Positions 10,671 to 21,890 of a DNA stretch of 64,000 bases are shown in pieces. Numbering within the stretch: position 1 is the stretch's first letter; every line of letters starts with the position of its first letter. This DNA is from Agelaius tricolor. Lineage: Eukaryota; Chordata; Aves; Passeriformes; Icteridae. The notes beneath the pieces are model-generated. The model saw only the letters and a list, made by a program, of their open reading frames with translations, was not told where the DNA came from and ran no database searches. The stretch is taken from contig JALJCS010000009.1 in NCBI GenBank assembly GCA_023055355.1, forward strand, positions 47,088,501 through 47,152,500, read 5' to 3'. A program made the position numbers and the translations under genes.

Positions 10671-13600
10671 TCAAACTGAGGCCCAGTTTTGGAAGACAAT
10701 TAGAAAAATTTGGACTTTCTACCAGCAATCATCCGTATTCACTGACTCTTGCAGGAATTTAAGTAGAAAAATGTAAGGAAGCCAAACATTTTATTTACAT
10801 AAGCTACATTTCAAAATAGACCAACTTCATTTTCAGCTGTGCAAGCCGCATTCTTCAGTCAGTGTCATGTTTCTTAAAATAATTTGGGCTCTTGCCTTGG
10901 AGATTTTCAGGGCAGCTGCGTTGTTTTTGCAAAGCAAAGTGTGCAGTGAGTGGCCTGTGCAGTGTCACTCAGCCTGAGCAGAGCTTGGATGCTGTGGCTC
11001 TTGGAGGGAGGCTGGAGGTGACCTGTTCCAAGGAGCTTGTAGCAGCACAGCCTCAGGAATGGAGCATCCATCCAGGTTCTGAGTGTGGGTGAAATGTGAG
11101 GAATTGCTGCTTGGAACCCTTCCAGAAGCCCAGTCAGTGCCACTGTAATTTGTAATTTGTCAGGGCTGTGGATTCTATAAGGGGAACACATCATGTGCAA
11201 CATGTGTTCTTTGTGTTTAAAGAATCTGGGGGGTACACAAGCATTTTCTGTGGATGAAATCAGTGTGATTTGGTTTCTGAAGTAATAAATTCCCCTGAAC
11301 TCTTTGCTTTGCTCTTTGTCTTCTGTTAAAGCCAGCAAGCTTAACTTGGGTGAAATAACCTGTTTGATAAATGTGTCAAACTACTGTAAGAGTATGTAAA
11401 AAAAAACTGCCAAAACCCTGCAGTGTCTAAGATCTTTGATCATTAAGAGCATTTAGTGGTGGGTAAATCAGATATAGATCCACTTTTCTGCATGTGGAAG
11501 CTTAATTCCTGCATTGTCACAGGCACTGTTCCAGAATATCCCATCCTTGGGGCACAAGGCTCTTTACAGAAAGGTTCGACAAGTGTGTCCAGAAAAGTAG
11601 TGAAACTTCCAACAATAAGATTTCTACTTTCTTTGCCTCTAGATTTGAAGGTAGAATATTTGGAGAGTGACAGCAGCAGGGAGTCAGTGGGAAGGTGTGA
11701 GGAGCAAGCTGGCAACTCTCTAGGAGTTGCTTGGGGCTGTGCTTGTACCTGCCGAGGGGTATTTTCCTCTAGAATTTGCTCAGGAATGGGACTTTCTGCT
11801 GCAAGGTCTTGGGTTTCTGGCAAAGAACATCATGAGAGGTTGTCTATAAAGAGCCATGAGACAAGGTAGGCTGTTGCCTCAATGCTACCCCCAATTCTGT
11901 GTTAATCAGATTTTGTAGTCACAACAGGCAATGCTGTCGGATGTTGCTAACATGGTAAATATAAATATTGTGTAGCTGTGTCTAGAATGGTGTTTTTCCT
12001 CAGAGCAGCAGGAGCTCATGCTGAACATATGTCTTGTTTACAGAAGTTTCCATGATTTATCATCCAAAAGACACAAAAAGCTCATGGAAAGGAAAATCAT
12101 GGCTAGGCATCAACCAATGACAAAAAATTACCACCTCTCTGTAAGATAAAGCATAGTAGTAAGGGAAAGCATAAAATCAAAATAAATTTACCTAATCTTA
12201 TAAGTATTTATCCAAATGGCTTCTTTTTGTGCACCTTTCCCATAAAATTGTGGTCTTGCCATAGTGAGGACTCAGCAGCAAAGTGAAAGAGACTCCGTAG
12301 CTGCTTGAGAAGGAAGGGCTGTTCTGGTGCTCCAGAAAAATCCCCTGACCATGCACATGGTCTGATCTATTCCTTGGGAGGTGTGTGCTTTGGTAGTGTA
12401 TTAAAGTATGAATTGAAATGGAATGGAAGTAAAGGAATGCTTCCCAATGTCCAGTGGGAACCTGCACTGGCGCAGCTTTGAACCATTCCCATGTTCCTGC
12501 CACTGGGTCCCAGGGAGAAGAACCCAGAACCTCCCTCTTCACTTCCCCACCTCAGGAACTTGGAGAGTTCTGCCTTTCTAATGGACACAGAGCCTGCTGT
12601 AGGATGGCTGCTTGACTCTGCAGCTCTTTGTGTACTGTTTAAACTCATTCAAAACTTCCTAGCCACAGAATCTGGTACACTGGGAATCCTGCTGCTGAGG
12701 GCATTATCTTAACTTCCAGTTTCACCTCATGCCAGAGCAAATCACTGGCCAAATGTCCTCATTCCCAGCAAAGAACCAGCAGGTTTTGTCATGCTCTTCC
12801 ATCTGCACATCTCAGCTTCAACATGACTTTCCCAAAAAATTATTTCCTGCTGGCACTTCTCTGTGTTTCTCTTTTCTCCATCTCTCCTCTAGCCTGGTGA
12901 CGCTTGAAAATATTTGTTCCAGCCCCAAGGTAAAGACAGCAAATTTTTTGAGTGCTCACAAATCAGCCTTCACATTTCTCCTACTGTCAGAGAGTTTATA
13001 TTATCCAATTGTCCTGGGGGTGTTTCATTTCAGTATCAGACAATGTTTACCTGATACATGTAATTACTTTTCCTGCATGTAAAAGCAAGACCTAAATTTA
13101 AACACAGGCAGTGTATCCATTTTCTGAAAGCTTTTTTAAATCAGCAGTTAATGAAACAACCTGTCACCAGCAAGCTGTGCTGCTGAAACTATGCAAAAAG
13201 CAAAGCCACAAGTAAGTTTGTTTGTAGGCTTTCACCTAAGTTTGGGACTGGTGGTGATTTGTTGTTTTTTCTGCAGTTTAACCTTGTTTGGTCTAGCTGG
13301 AGATATGGCACTCACTGGTGATGTCAGTATTTGCCAAGAGCTATACTTTTACAGGAAACAGTAATGGACATAATTCAAGGTTTTGACAAGATTTCACACA
13401 GCATAGCAGGGCAATCCAGCACAAATTCATCATCATTCCATGCCCATTTTGGGTGATGTGCTCATAAAGGCACACATGTGGCCCATGTGTAGCTGAATGA
13501 AACTATTCAGTGGCTGTTATGCCTGAAATGCTGGAATGCTGTGACAAATGTCTATTAAAATGCTTTGCTGCTAATGTGGATTTAGAGACATTAAAACATC

Positions 13601-14028
13601 AACACTCTGTGATATAGCATAGCTTGAGGTCACAAGAAATCAGAAGGCACAGATTCAAGAATCATCATTTTCACAGGATTTTTTTGTTCTCTGAGCTGTT
13701 GTGTGCCCTTCCAAGAGCTCTCATTGTGTTTGGTTTTTTCCTTTCAGGGACTTCCTTGGCAAATGGCCAGCAGATGTGTACCTGTCCAAAAGCAAAAAAA
13801 TTTTCTTATAATTCTCTCCCCACTTTGTCTTTACATTGTTTGGCACATGTGAGGTTGGTTTGTTGTGGTTGGTTTTGTGGATGTGTGTTTGGAATATTTG
13901 TCTTTTACTTTTGTGTCAGCTGAACTTGAATTATTGAGATCAATGCACTTCCCTTTTCAGATTGCTGGGTAATGTCCTGTAGCTTCTGGTCAGCAGGAGA
14001 AATCATTAGAGAGTCACAAGCCTAAAAT
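10671..14028. other. Unique DNA with overlapping chance ORFs
   Basis: At 11443-11869 opposite-strand frames of 126 codons (minus) and 137 codons (plus) overlap almost completely. They start at TTG and GTG and have no domain. A 143-codon minus frame at 10907-11338 also starts at TTG. Overlap of long frames on both strands usually reflects low stop-codon density, not genes. A G/T-rich stretch lies at 13850-13900. Confidence 0.45.
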
Positions 14029-14567
14029 CTATCATAAAATGGCTTACATTGGAAGGGACCTTAAATTTATCCATTTCCAACATCCTGTCAGTGGCAGGGA
14101 CACCTTCCTCTCTCCCAGGCTGTTTCAAGCCCCATCCAAGCAGACCTGAAACATTTCCAGGTATGAGGCAGCCACAGCTTCTCTGGGCAGCCTGTGCCAG
14201 GGCTTCCCCACCCTCACAGAAGATTATACCTTAAGATCCCATTATATGGGATATTGGGAAGAATTTCGTCTCAATATCCCATTTAATTGTCCCCCTCTTT
14301 GAAGACACTGCCCCTTGCCCTCTCTCCAGGCTGAACATTCCCAACTCTCCCGGCCTTTGCTCCATCTCTCTGATCATCCTGGTGCCTCCTCTGGATTCTC
14401 CAGTAGCTCCAGCTCCTTCCTGTGCTGGGCCCCATGGCAGAGGGGCAGAATCCCCCCTTTCCTGCTGCCCCATGGGACTTGGGATCAGCCATGGGGGGCT
14501 TCTGGGCTCCCAGAGCTCATGGCTGGGCCATGTCCACATGACAAATATCATCCCCTCCAATTCCAAA
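14029..14567 (-). mobile_element. CR1 LINE 3' portion, antisense, with scar
   Basis: Reading the plus strand, the copy starts near the CR1 3' terminus (TTGGAAGGGACCTTAAA) and passes the reverse of the 3' untranslated blocks (CAGCCACAGCTTCTCTGGGC, GCCTGTGCCAGGGC). It continues into the C-terminal coding region (CTCTCTCCAGGCTGAACATT, GGCTTCTGGGCTCCCAGAGC) and ends near the LGVLVD-encoding part. At the point where the reverse of GATATTGGGAAGAAATTC should appear, about 40 extra bases include an inverted copy of that motif (14236-14282). The copy is inactive. Confidence 0.92.
14236..14282. repeat. Nested inverted repeats inside CR1
   Basis: ATCCCAT (14236-14242) faces ATGGGAT (14246-14252) across three bases. 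ATGGGATATTG (14246-14256) also faces CAATATCCCAT (14272-14282) across 15 bases. Related CR1 copies in this window do not carry the extra arm, so it was added after insertion or in a recent source copy. Confidence 0.9.
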
Positions 14568-16325
14568 GGCTTCTCTACTTCATTCATTTCCTCATATTAT
14601 TTTGTTTTACTCAATGTATGACAGTGCTATAGGAAAGGGATTGCTGCAAGTGGAGCCATATTTTCTTATTTTATATGGCAAATCCACTGCACTTGTATTA
14701 AAACAGAGTTGCTGCAGCTTTGTAAGGACGACCTTGCAACCAGAACATTTTGCTGACAGTGATTTTTTTAGGCAACCAAATTTGCTAAATGTACAAAATG
14801 CCGGCCAATCACTCTTGAAGAGTCTTGACCTACTTTCCCCTTGAACCCATTCCAAAATAATAATAATAAAAAATAACCACGGGGAGAGCAGATTACACAG
14901 CTCTATAATTTCACTGATGGGAATGTGAATGCCATTAAAGCAAAAGTGCTTCCTGCTGGCAGGCCAAGTCTGTATTTGTGTGGTTGTAACTCCTCAATAC
15001 TCATTCAGATTTTGGGAGAGAGACAAGGCCAGGGAAGGACACTTATGCTGACTTAAACATGGTCTTTTCTACTCAGTGGGGCCTTCTATTGAATTTCTCT
15101 TAATTTGTTCAAGTATAAATGCACAGTATGGAATCTAGAGGTTTTGGGTTTTTTAAGAAGAATCCACTTTTCATTTTCACATGGTTTAAGCTAAATTTGA
15201 AGAGCTTTCTTCTTATAAGAGTTTGCAATTCTAATTCATTATTGAGTCATTGCTGCTTAACTTGTATATTTTCATACAGATGTCTTCCTGGATATTCTGA
15301 TTTTTGAAGCTTAAAAAGAAATATAATGGCATAATTCTTGTGAATTTCTCCCTTTGTTCTGCCTTTTTCCACGTTAAAGTACTTCCTTATCTTTGGGGAA
15401 GGGGGGAGAGGGAATGTGCTCTGTGTTTAAAAGCAGATCTGGAGCCTTGTGCTTTTCAAGCCCCATGTGAGATAGACACAGGATGACTGTGTCAGTTCTG
15501 AAAGTATTTAAGAGCCCTGCTTTACTGGCAAAGGTATTAATGAGCTTTAAAAAGGAGCGAGGGAGTTGACAGGAAGAATTAATCCCTCCCAATCCTAAAC
15601 AAAACTCCAGACATGCTGCATTTCCTTCCTCCCAGGATCATACAAATTGTACACTTTCAGTGTTCCACCCTTGCTTTAACCTCCCCCAGCTCCTCAGGAG
15701 AGTTATTCTGTAATTTCCAGTAGGGAGATGATTTGTATGAACCAGTTCCTTTTCATGATTAGATTCAGGAAATCAGCATTATAATCTGATGCTGGTTAGC
15801 TTTTGTCCTGGAAGTTGTTAAACTGAGTCATCTGGCAAAATCTAATCCCATTTCTAACCATATACGGACATGTGTGGGACAGAAAATGAGGCTGTGTGGT
15901 TTTGTATTGGTGCATTTGACAAATTCAACAGCCAGATCCTTTCTAGGATTTTAATTTTGCAAAGCCCTTAGGCACTGAAAAGTAATTGCACACAGTCTCA
16001 GGAGGCTCTGTGTGAGCAAGAAATTGTCCTAGAAGCATGATGATATGAACAGGAGTTCAAAAGGGCTTAAAAAATCATTTATGGAGGGAAGATGCTTGCT
16101 GTAGTGTGGTGGTTCTCCCCCAGAATCGGTTTTCCACAGCTGTATTCTCCTTCAGATCTTAGCCCCAAAGAATTCTCTACTCAGCACAAATTGTCAGTTT
16201 TGCCTTTTATTATCATAAATCCTGGTTATGAATTGAAGAAATTCCTCCTGCCAGCTTCAGAGGGCACTCTGCTCGAAGCAAGCCCACAGGCTGTTGGACC
16301 TTTCTTCTCTCTTTCTTTTGTCTTG
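14568..16325. other. Unique DNA, no gene seen
   Basis: AT-rich sequence with only short open frames (60-118 codons). The plus frame 16092-16448 runs into the next CR1 copy and is not meaningful. No repeat family, exon or RNA gene was recognised. Confidence 0.5.
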
Positions 16326-16588
16326 AATCATAGAATCACAGAATGTTTTGGTTTGGAAAGGACCTTAAAGATCATCCACTCCCACCTTCCACTATTCCAG
16401 GTTGCTCAGAGCATCATCCACCCTGGATTTAAACACTTCCAGGGGTGAGCCAGCCACAGCTTCTCTGGGCAATATGTGCCAAGGCCTCACCACCCTGAGA
16501 GGGAGGAATTTCCTGCTACTATCTCACCTAAACCTACTCTTTCTTTTTTTAAGCCATTCCTCCTTGTCCTATCCCTTGCAAAAAAAGT
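16326..16588 (-). mobile_element. CR1 LINE 3' end, antisense, terminus intact
   Basis: The plus strand starts TCATAGAATCACAGAATG, the reverse of the CR1 terminal octamer-type tail, followed by GGAAAGGACCTTAAAGATCA. It then runs through the reversed untranslated region (GCCACAGCTTCTCTGGGC) to the segment reversed from the ORF2 end (CCATTCCTCCTTGTCCTATC). It is 5'-truncated at about 16588. This is one of the copies with a preserved 3' terminus, and it shows no target-site duplication, as is usual for CR1. Confidence 0.93.
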
Positions 16589-16878
16589 CCCAGGTGACTG
16601 GGAAAAGGGAAACATCTTTTAAAAGGGTGGAAAGGAGGACACCCCAGGAACAACTGAGCTGTCAGCCTCAGCTTTGTGCCTGAGAAGATCACAGAGATCC
16701 TCCTCACAATGGAGCCCTCAATTTAAGCATCTGCCATAGAAAATCTCTGGGTTATGGCCAAATGGTGTAGATTGGGAGAGCTCTATCAAAGCCATATAAA
16801 CCAAAGATCCTCCCTCATCCCTTCCCTTGATGCCTCTGGTTTTAGCTTTTATATTTTTCAGATTCTGTGTTGATTTAG

Positions 16879-17282
16879 TGTGTGGGTCTGGGCTTCATAA
16901 TAGGGGATGGTGAGCTCTCTGCACAGAGTAGGGAGACAAAACAATTCCTGCTCTAGCTGGGGACCAAGGACAAATGATCCAAATCTCAGGCCCAAGAGCA
17001 CAAACAACCTGGGCTGAAGAGAGAAAAACAAGCAGGATGGGACTGCATAACCTAAAGCTGGGATTGGACAATGAACTGCAAGATGCAAATGGAGCAGAAG
17101 TGATCAAAGTGAGAGACCCCGTGCCCAGTCGTGCATTTTGTGACCATTGTTCATCTGGGGTGTAGCCCTGGCTGGGCTCTTGCGCTGCCCAAGGTGGATC
17201 CATTGAGGCCTTTTAATAAATCCCTGCTTTATTCTTTAACTCCATCCATCCTCTGTTCTAGGTCAGCCTTCTCAAGGCATCA
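16879..17282 (+). mobile_element. Solo LTR-like element (endogenous retrovirus)
   Basis: The block is about 404 bp, starts TGTGTGGGTCTGGGCTTC and ends GGTCAGCCTTCTCAAGGCAT then CA. A polyadenylation signal AATAAA lies at 17215-17220, followed by TCCCTGCTTTATTCTTTAAC, a U5-like string that recurs in passerine LTRs. The terminal TG...CA and signal position fit an LTR. No convincing target-site duplication was found, and no retroviral coding sequence follows it. Short plus and minus frames across it are artefacts. The family was not assigned. Confidence 0.65.
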
Positions 17283-20200
17283 CCCTCCTATTATCCCTCC
17301 TGCAGCCACCTCCTGTCCCAAGCCCCCAGTCCCAGTGAGGCCGCGGGGCTGGCGCCTGCTTCTGGGGTGCAGGGAAGCCAGGGCTGCTTGAATCGTCTGC
17401 ATTCCAAGCCAAAAGTAAGGAAATTATGAAATTCCAAGTGGGAACAAAGTCCCTGTGCCATCCTTGTTTCTTGTACAGCTTGATACAGCTCTGTGATGTT
17501 GCTGGCATGCAGGGAAACCACCCTGCCCAATTTGTAGGTTCTTTATTTCTACCCCAATGAGTCCTGACAGCTTGGGAAGGCATTGAAGCAAAACTAAACT
17601 AAGGTTTGGCACAAAAACATCGCTGAGCAGCAGGGTAGGAGTGGATGGGCTGTTATTTTTCATTGTTCCAAGTTGTTTAAATGCAATCTGTAGTAGAAAA
17701 GTTGTTATGGTAAGCACCACAGTGTTAGATCTCAGCTAAATCTGCCAGTTGCTGTGAGCCAAAGCCAAACTATGGATGTCTGGCTGACCCTTTAGATCTA
17801 AGTGCCCATAGCTTGTTCTGTGGAGTCACTTTTCAAATAGATGGATATTCTCTATAGGGAAGGGAATGCCTGGTGCTCTGTAGGTATCAGATTGCTGCTG
17901 TCTTGATCTCTTAAATCCTTCTTTGACAGACAGGAGTCAGGTGAATTTTTGATCCCCATGCTCAGCACTGAAGTTCTCATCCAGCTTTTGGCATTCTGTT
18001 CATCTCCCGGCACCATGGAGCAGGATGTGGGCAATGAATGCACAGAAAAGGATGCTCTGGGTTTCAATAAACTCTTGATTATCTTCTCTACAGTGCTTGA
18101 TTTCAGCATTTAAAGCCACTACAAAATTGACATGATCACATTTGTCTCCATCCTCTGCAATTACTTTGGTGTTTTTAAAACTCCACAGTGGCAAACTTGG
18201 CCAGGGCAGGCCGAAAGTGCAACAATGACCCACATTTGGAGAGGAGGTGGGAAGTCATGTGCTGATGTGGAATAGTGTTTTTAAAACCCCTGCTCACTGT
18301 GTTTATAAAATCTTGTAAGTGCTTAAATGCTTAGAATAGGACACACATTTTTTATCATCCTTACAAGGTCCAACTTCCATTTGTCTCTCAGTGACACCAG
18401 AAGTGTTCAGTCCATGTAAATAAAAGGTGATCTGTGGGGAATCAGTGCTGGGGAATCCAGCGCTGGCCTGGCATCATCTTTAAAACATTTTTCACACTGT
18501 AATAGGGTTTGCTGTCCAGGTGCACTGAAGGGTATATCTAACAGCTAAAAAAAACCCCATAGAACCTCTCTTCCATGAATTACCTATGAGGAGATAACAT
18601 TTTGTGATACTTCTATTTAGATGCCCTATACCTTTAAGAAACAAGATTAATAATTTTCAGCAAGTGGGACAGAATTCTGGAATTTTCTCTTTTATTTAAA
18701 AGAAAGAATTCTCATGAGAACAAAAAGAACTCTACCTGTGAGATACAATTCACATATTCTGCCTTCTAAATGTCACTTTCTTCTTGTTATGGATTTGGTA
18801 GGAAACTCTGCCCTTTCCTTTGAGTGACTCATGATGTAATGTCCTCACAGATTAGAAGCACGATTTGAGCAATGCACTCATGGCATTAAGTGAGGTTTTG
18901 CCCATTCTGTCACGTTTATCCTGGTGGAAACCTAACACTACATCACTTGTGCTAATATTAGTGTATTTAGGTCATTAGTGCAGAAAATCTTGCTGAAATT
19001 CATGTGTGGATGTACTTCTCCTTCATATTAACAATGTGCTTTTTCATGTCAAAACTTTGAATTCTTACACCTGTAAATGTCATTGCTTAAAGCTGAGCAT
19101 GAGAAGCACTTTATTAATGCCTCATTTGTATCTGTCAGAGATGTCCAAATGACATACAAGTGCACATTTATTTTAATACAAAAAAGCTCTTACCTGGCTG
19201 ATCTGGAATTCAATATTCATAATATTTGCAGAATTGGACAAGATTCCTAATAAGCTTGGTGAATAAAGGAGCTCTGCCATTGGACAGAAGTATGAATGTC
19301 CCATTTGTTTCTGCTTTGCATACTCTGTTTTTACTTTTAAGCCATAAAGAGAGAATTTCAGTGGTATTTTATTTCAGAGGAGTGTTTCATATTTTGGGTT
19401 TCTGGTGCCTTGCCAATGTCAGAGGGGAAGGATGAAGTCACAGGCCTGATGCCTGTAGAAATGACAGCCTGCTCAGATGTGAAGTCATCATTTTCACATA
19501 TGGATTCTGTTTGCTCATGCCAAGGGTATGGGACATGTTGAGGAGATATGGCCACTGCAGGAGTGTTGGGAACAGCTAACTCTGGCTCAGTTGTGTGGCA
19601 ATTTCTCTCAATAACTGTGAGATACTGAAATAATTAATGGCTCAAACATTATTAACATCAAAAACTCAGGAAAGAAGCAAAATACTGATCAAAGATCCCC
19701 TAAACCTCCCTAGACCTTTTCCTGAGGCCTTCCACCAGGTACAACCTCCCCCAGGGAGATACCCAGTAAAAATCCCATGGATTCCTGAACATCCATTGAA
19801 TTCTATTTTCCTTGGGACAGCCCAGCCACTGCCTTAAGTGAGAGGCATTACCCTGTAAGGTTAAAAGTGGATCTATGGCAATCCCGACCCCAAAGACTTC
19901 AAAGGGGCAGACTTCAAACAAAATTTTGAACTATTTCAATTGACATTCTCATGGGGTTTGTTGGCTTTTTTTTTTCTATTGTAGCAATACCCAAAGAGGG
20001 AACTTTATCTTTCCTGTAATCTTTATCAAAGTGAAATTTCAGAATTCATTGGCACAATCCAGTTCCCAAATGTCTGATGCCACTTGAGAGGCTCTGGGGA
20101 CCCACCTGGCTCCAGATGTCAGGTCAAAAGGGTCTCCTGGAGGTTTTGTCTCACATCTGCCACCCTCTTGGTAACATCTGAGATCCTCTGGACATCTCAA

Positions 20201-21513
20201 ATGATGCCCAGTGCCTCTGTCAGGGGAGCTGAGCTGAGCTAATTGTAACTCTTAATAGACACAAACCTCAATTAACATCTTCCCTAAAAACACATGGAGT
20301 AATTGCAGTTTGGATTTGAGCTTGTGCAATAAAGTCATCCTCAAAAATAAATACATAGTTTTTTTTTCTTAATGCTTTTAGTAGCTGATTTTTTAGAATG
20401 TGTAATTCAAAATCTCTTCATTTGTAGATTTATCTTTTTTACCTATTTACCTATTTATCACCTTAACAAATCAGGTGTTATTTATATGATTTGTTTACAG
20501 TTCTGAAATACATAAACAGCCAAAATTTTGACTGGCTTGCTCCAGTACATTTATTTATGTCCTTGTCAAATATTCACTTGGAATATCTGTACATAATTGC
20601 ATGAAAACAACTGTTATTTTCAAAGCAAATATAGTATTTTTTCTGCATAAAATACATTTTTTTATAAAAAGTTCCAAGCGACAGAAGCCAAAAGGATGAC
20701 ACCAAAATGCTTTCACTTACAGAGTCATCCAGTGGAAGCACTGACAGAAGGAAGACTTTTATGAGGCTTAAATTTACTACCTTTCCTGGATTAATGATTG
20801 AAGTGAATGTTTGACATGTTGTTAATTGTTCTGCTGTGGGGAGGACAGCTTTGAACTTCTTCCTTAAAGCACAAAAGAATTGCTATTAAGTGTTAAACAG
20901 CTGCTGTGTGGATGAAAGTTTTTCTTGGGAATTATTTGGTAGATTGGATGGCTGAATTTCTCAATGGGTGTGTAACTAAAAAGAGAATTCGGATAAATAT
21001 TCAGCTTATATTTCTTAATATAAAAACATTAATATGAATAACAATATAAAATATCTTCATGTTTAAAATCAGCCAGGGGAGATATTCTGTGTGTTTGAAA
21101 TCACAAACATGTTGAGACATTATTACTGACTAAAATCAACTCACACTTTCGCTAAATTCCAGATTCCTGTTTTCAAATCTGGAGCAGTTGAATCAGTGAA
21201 ATGAGAAAAATTAATAATCCCTTGAAGAACATATTTTTCCTACTACAGCAATGCAAAAATTATCTGAAGCAAAAAAAATTGCCTGAAATAATGTGCCTCA
21301 GACCTGTTGAATTCCTTTATTTGGGAAGCAAATACTGAATGTATTTTTGGTGAAATGCATAATTTTTTATTTGCCTAAACTTGAGATAAAGCAAGAAGGA
21401 AATATTTCCTACAAAATAAAAGATCTGATCTGAAAATATTGTCCCTCATTTTCTAGCCTCAGGACACCTTCACATCTTTCACCAATATAATTTTTTTTCA
21501 TATTGGTACTAAC
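17283..21513. other. Unique DNA with a small GC-rich patch
   Basis: A GC-rich patch with several CpGs (GGCCGCGGGG around 17338-17347, and GGCGCC at 17351-17356) directly follows the LTR and ends by about 17400. A protein-like but ATG-less minus frame lies at 18041-18200. The rest, to 21513, is AT-rich. FOX-like TGTTTAC and ATAAACA strings lie at about 20490-20520, and ACCTATTT is tandemly repeated near 20440. No gene is supported. Confidence 0.45.
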
Positions 21514-21549
21514 TTTTTTTTGGGGGGGGGGGGGGGGGGGGAAGGGGGG
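21514..21549 (+). repeat. T8-G20 homopolymer pair
   Basis: Eight T are followed directly by 20 G (21522-21541), then AA and six G. A G run of this length is unusual in unique vertebrate DNA. It can form G-quadruplexes and is also a common place for sequencing or assembly error. Confidence 0.95.
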
Positions 21550-21789
21550 TGTGTTAAAATACAGATCTCCCCACCATTTCTTTTTACCCCCTCAGGGAGT
21601 GTGTCTCACCCTCAGCTTCTGCCGATGCCCTCATCCAGACCTGGCTTCAAATGTTCCTTTTCCCTTTGCTGAGGGCACAGAAAACCCCAGGAATGGATTT
21701 GTCTGCTTCTTTTTCCAATAGCATCCAATTTTTGGCTGTCCCCAGCCCTTTTCAAGTTCTCAGGGGGTGGTTTTGTGTCACACTCTTTG

Positions 21790-21890
21790 GCAGAATCACA
21801 AAATCACTGAATTGTGTAGGCTGGAAAAGATCTCTGGAGATCTTTTAGTCCAACCCCCTTCTCAAGGCAGGATCACCTACAGCATTTTGA
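21790..21890 (-). mobile_element. CR1 LINE 3' end, antisense, short
   Basis: The plus strand reads CAGAATCACAAAATCACTGA, then GGCTGGAAAAGATCTCTGGA and TTTTAGTCCAACCCCC, then TCAAGGCAGGATCACCTACA. This is the reverse of a CR1 3' terminus from a different subfamily than the copies at 14029 and 16326 (the AAGACCTCT-ATCATC-AGTCCAACC type). Only about 100 bp remains before 5' truncation. Confidence 0.8.

Noticed and set aside
11443..11869. Overlapping 126- and 137-codon frames on opposite strands
   Set aside because: They overlap almost completely, start at TTG and GTG, and show no domain. Low stop density explains both.
17350..17356. TGGCGCC, resembling the start of a lysine-tRNA primer-binding site after the LTR
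   Set aside because: It lies 67 bp beyond the LTR end, whereas a primer-binding site adjoins the LTR, and the rest of the 18-base match is absent.
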